Assembly (NCBI GenBank): GCA_023424965.1
Contig: JAFADI010000213.1
Location: 1-58,327 of the forward strand
DNA: 58,327 nt
Source: Bacillota bacterium
GTDB lineage: Bacteria > Bacillota > Clostridia > Acetivibrionales > JAFADI01
Direction of reading: 5' to 3'
Each line of letters starts with the position of its first letter. Positions within the stretch are counted from its first letter, which is position 1. The notes under the pieces are model-generated. The model saw only the letters and a program-made list of their open reading frames with translations, was not told the DNA's origin and did no database searches. The translations under genes and the position numbers were made by a program. Positions 16,208 through 24,115 of this stretch are shown here, one piece after another.

Positions 16208-16566
16208 AAATATTGACACCTTTCATTTGTAAAAAACTTGTGTGCTACTATCATTATATTAGCAAGCGTTCTTTTCCTTATCAACCATTCTACTGTAAAA
16301 TTTATGGTTTATGGCAAAAAATAGGAGTAAGGTCCTAAAAAATAGTGGGACTCCAGTCTTGCCGTTCTATAATATAAGTTTTTGTACAAAAGGGTAGTAT
16401 TGATAAAAAACAGATAGTATAATATAGTATAATATAGCAAGAAAAGGATGGTACATAATCCGGTTAAGGGGATAAGCAGGGGAAAAATGGAGAAATACGC
16501 CTTCAACTGCGGTTTATGTACGGTATATGGCCCTGGAGCGGGCGGAAACAACGGGGGTAGCTTATT
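16208..16566. other. AT-rich intergenic region with divergent candidate promoters
   Basis: Minus strand: TTGATA (16284-16279), 17 bases, TAATAT (16261-16256), ahead of the 88-residue gene. Plus strand: TTGATA (16400-16405), 17 bases, TATAGT (16423-16428), ahead of the DUF4491 gene, within a short direct repeat of TAGTATAATA (16415-16434). Nothing else is seen. Confidence 0.4.
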
Positions 16567-16881
16567 ATGAGTTTTGGGGGCATCATCATTGGTTTGAGCG
16601 CGTTTTTGATTATTGGAGTTTTGCATCCCGTGGTAATCAAAGTGGAATATTATTTTGGGAAAGGCGTATGGCCGGTTTTTCTGGTTCTGGGCCTGGCCAG
16701 CATCGCACTGTCGGTATTTATAGGAGAAAGGATTTCATCCGCCCTGCTGTCTGTACTGGGTTTTTCGCTGCTGTGGAGCATACGGGAGCTTTTTGAACAG
16801 GAGGTGCGGGTGAACAAGGGATGGTTTCCTGCCAATCCCCTCAAAAAAAGTATCGGGATGGGAAAAAATAAGGAGGGATAG
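16567..16881 (+). CDS. DUF4491 family membrane protein
   Basis: 104 residues. Three hydrophobic segments (IIIGLSAFLIIGVLHPVVI; VFLVLGLASIALSVFIG; SALLSVLGFSLLWSIRELFEQ) are followed by a hydrophilic end with RVNKGWFPANP, which I associate with the DUF4491 family. Function is unknown. The ATG follows GGGGGTAG at ordinary spacing. A terminator follows at 16902. Confidence 0.8.
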   Translation: MSFGGIIIGLSAFLIIGVLHPVVIKVEYYFGKGVWPVFLVLGLASIALSVFIGERISSALLSVLGFSLLWSIRELFEQEVRVNKGWFPANPLKKSIGMGKNKEG

Positions 16882-16901
16882 GAAGTGATGGCAGAAAACA
16901 A

Positions 16902-16936
16902 GCCTGCCGCAATGGTTTTGCCGGCAGGCCGTTTTT
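16902..16936. terminator. Bidirectional intrinsic terminator
   Basis: GCCTGCCG (16902-16909) pairs with CGGCAGGC across ATGGTTTTG-rich loop, followed by GTTTTTATT. It serves the DUF4491 gene and, from the other side, the convergent XRE regulator. Confidence 0.85.
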
Positions 16937-16950
16937 ATTGGGCGCTTTTA

Positions 16951-17289
16951 TCATTTTCTTAAATGTGCTGTTGCGGTTTTGGCAATTTCATATACGGAAT
17001 GATATTCACTGTCGCTCAAATCCTTAACCAACAGAAATAAAGATTCGGTTTTGGAGTTATAGGTCAAGTGTTCTTTAATTAGTGAATCGGTAGTAACATC
17101 AAATATTTCAGACATGACATACAGCTTTTCCACACTCAGTGCCCTCTCGCCTCTTTCGACACAACCTAAAAAAGACGGCGACAGGTCAGCCTTCTCAGCC
17201 AGCTGTTCAATGGTCCAGTTCCGCTTTGTGCGTTCCTCCCGGATTCTCTTTCCAAGAACCCTTTTAATGTTTGCAGCATTCTTCTTCAT
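16951..17289 (-). CDS. XRE-family HTH regulator
   Basis: 112 residues. Residues ~8-65 form an HTH_3 domain (LGKRIREERTKRNWTIEQLAEKADLS, SFLGCVERGERALSVEKL). A short C-terminal helix region follows (LFLLVKDLSDSEYHSVYEIAKTA). GAGGTG stands before the ATG. The inverted repeat AACTCT-AAA-AGAGTT at 17365-17379 in the divergent promoter region is a likely operator. No effector domain is seen. Confidence 0.85.
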   Translation of the reverse strand: MKKNAANIKRVLGKRIREERTKRNWTIEQLAEKADLSPSFLGCVERGERALSVEKLYVMSEIFDVTTDSLIKEHLTYNSKTESLFLLVKDLSDSEYHSVYEIAKTATAHLRK

Positions 17290-17364
17290 AGACTAAGCAA
17301 CACCTCATACTACATATTAAACTTCTGAAACACACACAGGACCACTAACTTAAAGAGGTAAAAT

Positions 17365-17406
17365 AACTCTAAAAGAGTTGACGAAACGTTACGTCCGTGA
17401 TAAATT
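17365..17406 (+). promoter_or_regulatory. Promoter with overlapping inverted-repeat operator
   Basis: TTGACG (17378-17383), 17 bases, TAAATT (17401-17406). The perfect repeat AACTCT/AGAGTT (17365-17379) overlaps the -35, placed so that a bound regulator would block transcription. Confidence 0.5.
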
Positions 17407-17557
17407 GTGGTTATAGGAGATTAAATTAATTTACAGGAGACCGCATGGGAAAGAACATAAGAACTTTAACAATTATAATACAAAAATCCGTCGGGAAGAA
17501 TGCAAATGTTAAAACGCCAGAATAGGAAAAAGATTATGGAAAGGGAGGGAGTTGTTA

Positions 17558-17734
17558 ATGTTGTATCCTGAATACCATTATAAAGTTTTACAGGAATTCT
17601 ACAAGCAGCCCGTCAAGGGTGTGATACTTCTGGGATTCCTGCTTCTGTTGATCTGTGTGCTGCATTTGATTGACAGGCACCAGGAGAAAAAAAGATATCG
17701 GGGAGAATTTGCGGATAAAAGGAAGAAATGGTGA
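17558..17734 (+). CDS. Small single-span membrane protein
   Basis: 58 residues from the ATG at 17558, 8 bases after GGGAGGG; the TTG two codons earlier is less well spaced. A hydrophobic span (GVILLGFLLLLICVLHLI) is followed by a strongly basic tail (DRHQEKKRYRGEF...KRKKW). No family is recognised. It is divergent from the XRE gene and probably controlled with it. The leader from the promoter is ~140 bases long. Confidence 0.6.
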   Translation: MLYPEYHYKVLQEFYKQPVKGVILLGFLLLLICVLHLIDRHQEKKRYRGEFADKRKKW

Positions 17735-17771
17735 TTTAAAAAGCAGGGTTTTTCCGGTAAACTGTTTTAAT

Positions 17772-18071
17772 TCATATGCTTTTTATTACCGCATTCAATA
17801 ATCCGGGAAAGCGTTCTTGAAGTTCGTCGTGACGCAGGGATAAAAACCGCTGTTTTCCTGCAATCCTTACCCGTATAAGGCCTGATTCCCGCAAAACTTT
17901 AAAATGGTGGGAAAGAGCGGATTTGGTCAGGTTGATGTTACAGCAGGCACAGGTGGTTTCTTGCTTGTCCGCCAGATTTTTCACAATATTAAGCCGGATG
18001 GGGTCACCCAGGGCATTAAGAATTGTGGATAAACACAACTGGTCGATATTGGGATGAAACAGTTCTCGCAA
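17772..18071 (-). CDS. ArsR/SmtB-family metal- or redox-responsive repressor
   Basis: 99 residues with the ArsR winged helix: LGDPIRLNIVKNL, then TKSALSHHFKVLRESGLIRVRIAGKQRFLSLR. Three cysteines (Cys41, Cys43, Cys44 in TTCACCN) at the start of the recognition region recall the alpha3 metal or arsenic site of ArsR, so metal, arsenite or thiol sensing is plausible. The start is a TTG at 18071, set by a full AAGGAGGT 7 bases upstream. It is divergent from an FMN reductase gene, with an inverted repeat between them. Confidence 0.85.
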   Translation of the reverse strand: MRELFHPNIDQLCLSTILNALGDPIRLNIVKNLADKQETTCACCNINLTKSALSHHFKVLRESGLIRVRIAGKQRFLSLRHDELQERFPGLLNAVIKSI

Positions 18072-18146
18072 TGCTTTTACCTCCTTGCCGCATTTTTCTA
18101 TTGCAAATTTATTCTTGAATTATACCACATCCTATGATATATTGGA

Positions 18147-18170
18147 ATAGTTCAATTATATTTAAACTAT
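18147..18170. promoter_or_regulatory. Candidate ArsR operator in the divergent region
   Basis: ATAGTT (18147-18152) and AACTAT (18165-18170) are 12 bases apart, and the outer AT-rich bases are also largely symmetrical. It lies upstream of a TATAAT for the ArsR gene (minus strand, ~18120) and ~40 bases upstream of a TATAAT on the plus strand. Confidence 0.4.
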
Positions 18171-18250
18171 CGAACACAAAATATATAGGCTTTTTGCACT
18201 TTTATATAGTATAATAGAAGTGCTGTATACCGCATTCGGGAGGATATTTT

Positions 18251-18910
18251 ATGAAGGTGGTCGCATTTAACGGAAGTCCCAGGAAAAGCTGGAATACGGC
18301 CACGGTCCTGAGACATGCGCTTGAGGGTGCGGCTTCAAAGGGAGCCGAAACAGAGCTGATCCATCTGTATGATTATAATTATAAGGGCTGCATCAGCTGC
18401 TTTGCCTGTAAAGTAAAGGGCGGTAAAAGCTATGGCAGGTGCGCCGTCAATGATGAGCTGAGGCCGCTTCTGGACAAGGTTGAGGAGGCGGGGGCGATCC
18501 TTCTGGGGTCACCCATCTATCTGGGAAGCGTTACGGGAGCCATGAGGTCTTTCATTGAGCGTCTGGTATTCCAGTACCTGCTGTATGATGCAAACTATTC
18601 CAAGATTTGCAAAAGGAAAATACCCACAGGACTCATCTATACCATGAACGTAAAGCAGAATTATCTGGGGCAGCTGGGCTATGCACAGAACTTCAAAAGT
18701 ATGGAAACGACGATGCAAAGGACCTTTGGGGCGGCAGAGTCGATATTTGTCACCGACACCTACCAGTTTGACGATTATTCCAAATATGAAACGTCTGCGT
18801 TCAATGAGGAAGAGAAGGCAAAAAGAAGGAAAGAGGTTTTCCCGGAAGACTGCCGGAAAGCCTTTGAGATGGGCGCCGGACTCGCAGAGCAAAGCGGCGT
18901 TTGGTTGTAA
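18251..18910 (+). CDS. NAD(P)H-dependent FMN reductase / multimeric flavodoxin-fold protein
   Basis: 219 residues. The FMN phosphate loop FNGSPRKSWNTATVL opens the protein, and GSPIYLGSVTGAMRSFIERL is the second flavin loop. An extra cysteine group (KGCISCFACK...GRC) between them is typical of clostridial iron-sulfur flavoprotein/flavodoxin reductase families and could bind a cluster or act as thiols. CGGGAGG precedes ATG. Divergence from an ArsR-type gene suggests induction by metal or thiol stress. Confidence 0.85.
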   Translation: MKVVAFNGSPRKSWNTATVLRHALEGAASKGAETELIHLYDYNYKGCISCFACKVKGGKSYGRCAVNDELRPLLDKVEEAGAILLGSPIYLGSVTGAMRSFIERLVFQYLLYDANYSKICKRKIPTGLIYTMNVKQNYLGQLGYAQNFKSMETTMQRTFGAAESIFVTDTYQFDDYSKYETSAFNEEEKAKRRKEVFPEDCRKAFEMGAGLAEQSGVWL

Positions 18911-19030
18911 GGCTGCCTCACCCGGCAGGCAAAAAATACAATGGAAAATTATGAATAATTTAATTTGAAAGTATGTGAAATACTTAAATAGATATTTTGA
19001 GAATTTTGCACAGCCAAGGAGGTGAAAAAA

Positions 19031-19228
19031 ATGATAACAAAGGATATGTCAATAACCGATATTGTGGAACAGTACCCTGCAGCGGCTGAGGTTCTTTTGA
19101 GTTATGGAATGCACTGCTTCGGATGTATGGCTGCGAGGTTTGAAAATATTGAACAGGGAGCCCTGGCCCATGGGATCGATGTGGACCAGTTGATGGAAGA
19201 TTTGAATAAAGCTGTTGCCGTAAAATAA
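19031..19228 (+). CDS. DUF1858 hybrid-cluster-associated redox disulfide protein
   Basis: 65 residues from the ATG at 19031; a GTG at 19022 is part of the AAGGAGGTG ribosome site. The family core is DIVEQYPAAAEVLLSYGMHCFGCMAA with a CxxC (CFGC). Small proteins of this kind occur beside hybrid cluster proteins and nitroreductase-type flavoproteins and are thought to pass reducing equivalents. Here the neighbour is the FMN reductase 120 bases upstream, but no hybrid cluster protein is in the window. Confidence 0.88.
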   Translation: MITKDMSITDIVEQYPAAAEVLLSYGMHCFGCMAARFENIEQGALAHGIDVDQLMEDLNKAVAVK

Positions 19229-19289
19229 AAGCACGGCGGCAGTCTTTGGCAGAAGCCGGATTCTCGAAAGGGATTCCGGCTTACTTGTT

Positions 19290-19334
19290 TTGAAAATAAA
19301 AACAGCCCGCCCACAGGTACAGCGGAGGGCGGGC
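19290..19334 (-). terminator. Intrinsic terminator of the small membrane gene (minus strand)
   Basis: GCCCGCCC (19305-19312) pairs with GGGCGGGC (19327-19334). On the minus strand it is followed by TGTTTTTATTTT, so it ends the gene at 19342-19491. Confidence 0.8.
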
Positions 19335-19341
19335 CGAGCTG

Positions 19342-19491
19342 CTACAGAACCTTTTTTCCCCGTATCAGACGTATTAGAACCGTTATTACGGCCAGCACCA
19401 GAAGCAGGTGGATAAAGCCGTAAAGCGTATAGGAAGATACCACTCCGATTAACCACAGTACTACCAGAACGATTGCAATTGTCCACAACAT
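19342..19491 (-). CDS. lmo0937-type small membrane protein
   Basis: 49 residues from the ATG at 19491, which follows AAGGAGTGAAGGATAT. The longer frame back to 19545 would overlap the amylase gene and lacks a site. Two hydrophobic stretches (MLWTIAIVLVVLWLIGVVSS; FIHLLLVLAVITVLIRLI) and a basic end give the pattern of the lmo0937 family, small proteins of unknown function in Bacillota. It may be co-transcribed with the amylase gene upstream (35-base gap). Confidence 0.8.
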   Translation of the reverse strand: MLWTIAIVLVVLWLIGVVSSYTLYGFIHLLLVLAVITVLIRLIRGKKVL

Positions 19492-19526
19492 ATATCCTTC
19501 ACTCCTTTTCTTCGCGTAATGCGGAT

Positions 19527-21059
19527 TTACTTGTTTCCGCCCCAAATATAGACGGCTCCCGTTTTCCTGTCCAGTTTTATTTCGATTCTTCCATCCCGTA
19601 CCGCTATATCGGGGGAGTCTCCGATGGAATCCTTCATTTCCTTGCCTTCCAGCAGTTGCTTAATTCTCGGTGTTACGTTTGTGTTGTTCCCCAGATCTAC
19701 CGCAACAGGTCCGGACATGCCGTCCTGACCGTTATGAATGGCCACGATGGCCACATTGTCCTTGAATATGCGCATATATACGAAAATGAAGCAATCGGAA
19801 TAGAGTGTAATCACCGGTCCATAGAGCAGTGCTTCATTTTCCTTCCGCAGCCCGATCAGCTTCAGAAAGTGGAAAAAAGCTTCCCGCTCGATGGGATGTT
19901 CTTCAGAAGGCTCCATGTTCCGGTCGAATATATTCCAGGGCATGTCCCGCCGGTTGTCGGGGTCTGCACCCCCCTCCATGGCGATTTCGCTGCCGTAATA
20001 AATCTGAGGGATCCCACGCAGGGTGAAGAGGCAGGTTACAGCCAGCTTAAGTACTTTAAGGGCCCCGGCCTTATCCCCTGAATATTTTGCAATGGCCTCA
20101 TTCATAAAACGCTGAGGCATGTCATGATTGTCCATAAAAGTTACAAGCCGGTTGTGGTTTCTGTATTTAAAGTCAGAGTTAAGCACGCCGCCGGAGCTTC
20201 CGTTTGAAAGTCCTGAGCCTGAAATAACCTGATCCATGCAGCCGTCATAAATAACAGCGTCTGCAAGGGCCTTCTTCAGCGGGAAATCAAATACGGCATC
20301 AAAATCAAAGTAATTCTGGTATTCGGAAGTTTTTGCCACGTCAAAATCCAGGACCTCGCCAATGAAGGTAACATGGGGATATTTGCCCTTGACATAGGTT
20401 TTGAGATGCTGCCAGAGAATGCTCTCCACATTTTTGACCGCATCAAACCGTATGGCGTCCACACCGGTCTGCTCAATGATGTTGAGAATGACATTTACAA
20501 AATAATCGGATACCTCGATATCGCCGTGGTTCAAATCCGGCAGCCCCATCAGCCGCATTTTCTGTTCCGAATTGTCCCCTTCCTCGTTCAGCCATTCTCT
20601 TTTGATAGGCGTTTCTCCACCGCTTTCCGCTGAAGCCGCCGCCTCGCTTAATACGGGATGGTTGTAGCCCAGGTGGTTTGTGACCATATCCAGGATCACC
20701 TTGATGTCATTTTTGTGAAGCTCGTCCACCAACTGCTTGAAATAGTTCAAGCTTCCTTCCGGGACCCCGTCCTGTAGAGCATAAAGATGGGCATCCACCT
20801 TTTCGAAGTTAAGGGGCCAGTATCCATGGTAGCCCCAGGAATTGAATTCCGGCATGCATGTATTTTCAAAGATGGGAGATACCCACAACGCCGTAATACC
20901 GAGCTTTTTAAAATAGGGTATCCTCTTTATAATTCCTTCAAAATCTCCGCCGTGATAGGCATTGGGGTTCGATGCGTCCACGTCGAAGTTGTTTGCTTCA
21001 TTTCCGTCAAAAAAACGGTCCGTCAGAATGAAATAGATAATGTCTTTTTGCGTAATCAT
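19527..21059 (-). CDS. Alpha-amylase family glycoside hydrolase (GH13), cytosolic
   Basis: 510 residues without a signal peptide, so it acts inside the cell. The GH13 barrel motifs are present: VILDMVTNHLG (region I), GVDAIRFDAVKN with the nucleophile Asp (region II), VTFIGEVLD with the acid/base Glu (region III) and LVTFMDNHDMPQ with the third Asp (region IV). GIPQIYYGSEIAMEGGADPDNRRDMPW is the usual late-barrel segment. It would cleave alpha-1,4-glucans or maltodextrins, as neopullulanase/cyclomaltodextrinase-like enzymes do, but the exact specificity is open. A short C-terminal beta domain follows. GGGGGGT lies 11 bases before ATG. Confidence 0.9.
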   Translation of the reverse strand: MITQKDIIYFILTDRFFDGNEANNFDVDASNPNAYHGGDFEGIIKRIPYFKKLGITALWVSPIFENTCMPEFNSWGYHGYWPLNFEKVDAHLYALQDGVPEGSLNYFKQLVDELHKNDIKVILDMVTNHLGYNHPVLSEAAASAESGGETPIKREWLNEEGDNSEQKMRLMGLPDLNHGDIEVSDYFVNVILNIIEQTGVDAIRFDAVKNVESILWQHLKTYVKGKYPHVTFIGEVLDFDVAKTSEYQNYFDFDAVFDFPLKKALADAVIYDGCMDQVISGSGLSNGSSGGVLNSDFKYRNHNRLVTFMDNHDMPQRFMNEAIAKYSGDKAGALKVLKLAVTCLFTLRGIPQIYYGSEIAMEGGADPDNRRDMPWNIFDRNMEPSEEHPIEREAFFHFLKLIGLRKENEALLYGPVITLYSDCFIFVYMRIFKDNVAIVAIHNGQDGMSGPVAVDLGNNTNVTPRIKQLLEGKEMKDSIGDSPDIAVRDGRIEIKLDRKTGAVYIWGGNK

Positions 21060-21169
21060 ACTGCATTCATACCCCCCAACATGATTTTCTGGTTTAGTAA
21101 TTTATTACCTCCCTGCAGTAATACTAAACAATAAAAGCTTTTCGCGAGCTACACCCTGGGGGAAGAATA

Positions 21170-21178
21170 TGGTATAAT
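21170..21178 (+). promoter_or_regulatory. Extended -10 promoter element
   Basis: TGGTATAAT lies 33 bases upstream of the KdpD-like gene. The -35 region (TACACC) is poor, as usual for extended -10 promoters. Confidence 0.4.
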
Positions 21179-21211
21179 TAGCATACGTTTTTTGTGGTGG
21201 AGGGAACTTGA

Positions 21212-22357
21212 ATGGACAGGCCGGAACAAACAAACACGGAAGAGGCTGCCGGAAAATGTGATGAGAAAAGCAGGGGCCATCTTAAAATATTTATAGGCTA
21301 CGCCCCGGGGGTGGGTAAAACATATACCATGCTTACCGAGGGCAACCGGATGAAGCGGTATGGGCAGGATGTAGCCGTAGGCTATGTCGAATCCCACGGA
21401 AGGGCCGAAACGGATGCGCAAATCGGAGACCTTGAGATCATTCCCAGGAAAAAAGTCGTGTACAATAAAGTGGCAATGGAAGAAATGGACACGGAGGCCA
21501 TTATAGCGAGGAAACCGGATACCGTTTTGATCGATGAGCTTGCCCACACCAATGTTCCGGGCAGTAAAAACAAAAAGAGGTACCAGGACATCGAAGAGAT
21601 CCTTTGCAGCGGTATCCATGTGGTTACGACCCTCAACATTCAGCACATCGAAAGCTTGAATGATGTAATGCGCCAGATTACGGGGGTGAAGGTCAAAGAG
21701 ACAATCCCCGATTACATCCTCCAGCGGGCCGCCGAGGTGGTGGTGGTGGACCTGACCCCCGATGCCCTGCATAACCGGCTGAAGCGCGGAAAAGTCTATG
21801 ACCCGGAAAAGGTCCCCCAGGCATTAAAGGGCTTTTTCCGGAAGGGCAACCTGAATGCTTTAAGGGAAATCGCCCTGAGAGAGACCGCAGAAGAGGTTGA
21901 CGAGGACCTTGCGGAATACATGAAGCAGGAAGGCATTAAGGACAATTGGCGCACGGTTGAAAGGATCATGGTGGCCGTCAGCCCCAATCCCTTCTGCAAA
22001 AGGTTGATACGCAGGGCGGCAAGGCTTGCCAACAGGTACAAGTGCGACTGGTATGTCATAACCGTCAACTGCACCCACCGGTTTGCAAAAAAGCTTTCCC
22101 TGAAGGACCGCCAGATCCTTAACTCCCACTTTCAGCTTGCCAGGCAGCTGGGGGCGGAGACCGGAACCCTGGAAGGGAAAAGCGTATCGGATGAACTGGC
22201 AAAGTGGTCCAATGAAAAACATATTACACAGATTTTCATCGGATATCCCAGAAGGACGAAACTGGAGACCCTGCTCAGGGGTTCTACGGTAAACCGCCTG
22301 ATCAAGAAGCTTGATAACATAGACATTCACCTGATTTCGGATGACGGTACCAAATAA
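21212..22357 (+). CDS. KdpD-like sensor lacking a kinase domain (KdpD N-domain + Usp)
   Basis: 381 residues. Residues ~22-232 are the KdpD N-terminal domain: Walker A GYAPGVGKTYTML, VAVGYVESHGR, VLIDELAHTNVPGSKNKKRYQD and VTTLNIQHIESLND. Residues ~245-380 are a universal-stress-type domain (RIMVAVSPNPFCKRLIRRAARLA, HITQIFIGYPRRTKLETLLRGSTVNRL). The membrane segments and histidine-kinase core of full KdpD are absent, and no kdpFABC or kdpE is present. In KdpD the Usp domain can bind c-di-AMP. This short form may sense potassium or nucleotide state for another transporter; that is inference. GGAGGG precedes ATG. Confidence 0.88.
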   Translation: MDRPEQTNTEEAAGKCDEKSRGHLKIFIGYAPGVGKTYTMLTEGNRMKRYGQDVAVGYVESHGRAETDAQIGDLEIIPRKKVVYNKVAMEEMDTEAIIARKPDTVLIDELAHTNVPGSKNKKRYQDIEEILCSGIHVVTTLNIQHIESLNDVMRQITGVKVKETIPDYILQRAAEVVVVDLTPDALHNRLKRGKVYDPEKVPQALKGFFRKGNLNALREIALRETAEEVDEDLAEYMKQEGIKDNWRTVERIMVAVSPNPFCKRLIRRAARLANRYKCDWYVITVNCTHRFAKKLSLKDRQILNSHFQLARQLGAETGTLEGKSVSDELAKWSNEKHITQIFIGYPRRTKLETLLRGSTVNRLIKKLDNIDIHLISDDGTK

Positions 22358-22364
22358 ATGGTGA

Positions 22365-22424
22365 AAAAAGGCCGCCGCCGGGGAGCTGATCATTTATCAG
22401 AACTTCCCTGGCAGCGGCCTTTTG
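22365..22424. terminator. Bidirectional intrinsic terminator
   Basis: AAAAAGGCCGC (22365-22375) and GCGGCCTTTT (22414-22423) enclose a large, partly paired loop. It lies between the convergent KdpD-like gene and the molbindin gene. Confidence 0.8.
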
Positions 22425-22437
22425 CATACCGCACAAA

Positions 22438-22647
22438 TCAGTCTACCGCAAGCATCACGGAGGATGCCTTGATAATGGAGGTAACTTCGCTTCCCACCTT
22501 TATATCCAGGTCTTTGAGGGCGTCCATGGAAATGGTGGAGGTGATTTTTTTACCGTCGCCAATGTCCACCACAACCCTTGCGTTTACCACGCCTTCCGTT
22601 ACTTCCAGTACTTTCCCCTTAAACTGGTTCCTTGCACTCAGTTTCAT
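22438..22647 (-). CDS. Molbindin (Mop-type molybdopterin/molybdate-binding protein)
   Basis: 69 residues forming a single Mop/TOBE domain: MKLSARNQFKGKVLEVTEGVVNA, VVDIGDGKKITSTISMDALKDL, VGSEVTSIIKASSVMLAVD. Molbindins assemble as hexamers that store or buffer molybdate in the cytoplasm. AAGGAGGG lies 8 bases before ATG. It belongs to the molybdenum group with the regulator and modABC to its right, and with the molybdenum hydroxylases at the left end of the window. Confidence 0.95.
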   Translation of the reverse strand: MKLSARNQFKGKVLEVTEGVVNARVVVDIGDGKKITSTISMDALKDLDIKVGSEVTSIIKASSVMLAVD

Positions 22648-22680
22648 GATAAAAACCCTCCTTATCCCAATAGCTGTTTA

Positions 22681-22736
22681 TGGGGACAGTTCTCAACTTT
22701 TCTTGCCGCGAATATAAAAGTTGAGGACTGTCCCCA
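22681..22736. repeat. REP-like palindrome
   Basis: TGGGGACAGTTCTCAACTTTT (22681-22701, 21 bases) mirrors the segment 22716-22736, which ends GGACTGTCCCCA, with one T/G wobble and a 14-base loop. The GGGGACAG...CTGTCCCC form resembles interspersed REP elements associated with Y1 transposases in Clostridia. No transposase is present here. It lies between the regulator gene and molbindin and could also form an RNA hairpin. Confidence 0.6.
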
Positions 22737-22790
22737 ATACTATGTTTTCCACTTTTTTCATAGAATAAACAAAAGACTTGCAGGCACCGG

Positions 22791-23747
22791 CTAGGTTTCG
22801 GCGGTTATGCTGCCTATTTCCGCGATGTCGTAGCCCCCGATGCCTTCCAGCTCCATGCTGAATTCCTGCGAGCGGAGAATCTCCAGCACGGCTTGAAAAT
22901 GTGGTTTTTCCATATCCTCTTTCTTAATTACCAATTCATATCTTTCCTGCTGCAGGGGAATGAAGTCCACCCCTTTTACCTGCAAACCGGATTTTTCGTT
23001 GCCCAGGCCCAGGTCCGCCCCTCCGCGGGCGATGGTACTGGCAATGGCGAGATGGGAGGTGCTTTCCCGCCTGTATCCCTTGATGCCCGACGCAGGGATG
23101 CCCAGCTTCCTCAGGTGCTCATCCAGCAGGACCCTTGTTCCGCTGCCTTTTTCACGGTTGATGATGGTAATGTCCTTTCTTTTGAGGTCTTCCCAGCCTT
23201 TGATATTTTTCGGGTTGCCCCTGGCAACATAAAAGCCCTGGAGCCGGCAGGCCAGATGGATGATGACCGCGGGAATTCCCGGGAGCATTCTTCTCACAAA
23301 AGGTACATTGTACTGACCCGTGTCGCCGTCCCACAAATGTGCGGTAGCCATCTGCACGTTACCCTGGTACAGGGCGTAAAGGCCGTTATAGCTCCCGATA
23401 TAGGAACGGAGGGCGGGAACACCTTTGGGATGAAGCTGGAGATACCGGGATAATATGTCCAGCAGGACATCCTGACCGCAAATGACGAAACCGTTCTTTA
23501 CCGCGGGCTCGTCATAGGGCATCTGGAGTTCCCTTGTATTATCGCCGGCAGAATTGTAAGGGCTACTGCTTTTAATGCTCTTTGTTCTGTTTTTGTACTC
23601 ATCCACATCCTTCAAATCCACCCTTACCTTTTTTCCCACCCTGTATGCGTTCAGTTCTCCCCGTTTAATCAGCTCATAAACGGTGTTTTTGGCGATTTTC
23701 AAGATGTCTGCCACTTCCTGCGGCGTCAAGGCTGAATTATCATTCAT
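22791..23747 (-). CDS. HTH + periplasmic-binding-protein-like regulator, probable molybdate/tungstate sensor
   Basis: 318 residues from the ATG at 23747, set by AAGGAG 6 bases upstream; an in-frame ATG at 23774 lacks a site. Residues ~5-58 are an excisionase/MerR-like HTH (LTPQEVADILKIAKNTVYELIKRGELNAYRVGKKVRV is the span; key part VADILKIAKNTVYEL). Residues ~90-318 are a cytosolic solute-binding-protein domain of the PBP-like family (ICGQDVLLDIL, GSYNGLYALYQGNVQMA, INREKGSGTRVLLDEHL, GADLGLGN). Relatives are one-component regulators near molybdate or tungstate transporters. Divergence from modABC and the repeated sites in the gap support control of that operon. Confidence 0.85.
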   Translation of the reverse strand: MNDNSALTPQEVADILKIAKNTVYELIKRGELNAYRVGKKVRVDLKDVDEYKNRTKSIKSSSPYNSAGDNTRELQMPYDEPAVKNGFVICGQDVLLDILSRYLQLHPKGVPALRSYIGSYNGLYALYQGNVQMATAHLWDGDTGQYNVPFVRRMLPGIPAVIIHLACRLQGFYVARGNPKNIKGWEDLKRKDITIINREKGSGTRVLLDEHLRKLGIPASGIKGYRRESTSHLAIASTIARGGADLGLGNEKSGLQVKGVDFIPLQQERYELVIKKEDMEKPHFQAVLEILRSQEFSMELEGIGGYDIAEIGSITAET

Positions 23748-23783
23748 CGGCGTCTCCTTGCATTTCATTTGCATTCACTCATC

Positions 23784-23830
23784 ATAACATTACAAAACTA
23801 AACGTAAATAAATATAAAGTTATATTAACG
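23784..23830. promoter_or_regulatory. Candidate operator 1 of the molybdate regulator
   Basis: The 14-mer ATAACATTACAAAA (23784-23797) recurs at 24093-24106. It is followed by a partial palindrome from CGTAAATA (23803) to GTTATATTAACG (ending 23830), whose CGT/ACG ends and GTTATAT half-site recall ModE sites. It lies 37-83 bases before the regulator start, suitable for autoregulation. Confidence 0.45.
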
Positions 23831-24089
23831 TGTAATACATAATATATCTATATTATATCATTTGAAAATGCAAAAGCAATCAAAATTAATCCACCGCGCC
23901 GGTTTAATACCCGCGGTAGATATGGCCGAAGAGCTTGCAAGGCTCTATTTCCCTCCATCAAATGAGTTTCTGTTCAGCCAGTGCAACGCGTTGACTTAGC
24001 ATCTCACATGCCTGAAGGGCATGGCGCAGCACGTAAAAATTAGCGGTGAACCGTTGATTTTTCTTTTTGAAACGGATATAATAAAACGT

Positions 24090-24115
24090 GATATAACATT
24101 ACAAAAAGTTATATC
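24090..24115 (+). promoter_or_regulatory. Candidate operator 2 upstream of modA
   Basis: GATATAAC (24090-24097) and GTTATATC (24108-24115) form a perfect 8-base inverted repeat with a 10-base spacer. The spacer contains the end of the 14-mer ATAACATTACAAAA shared with the site at 23784. The half-site GTTATAT resembles ModE-type recognition sequences. Confidence 0.55.

Noticed and set aside
19305..19334. Terminator on the plus strand after the DUF1858 gene
   Set aside because: No T-run follows on the plus strand; the T-run is on the minus strand side.
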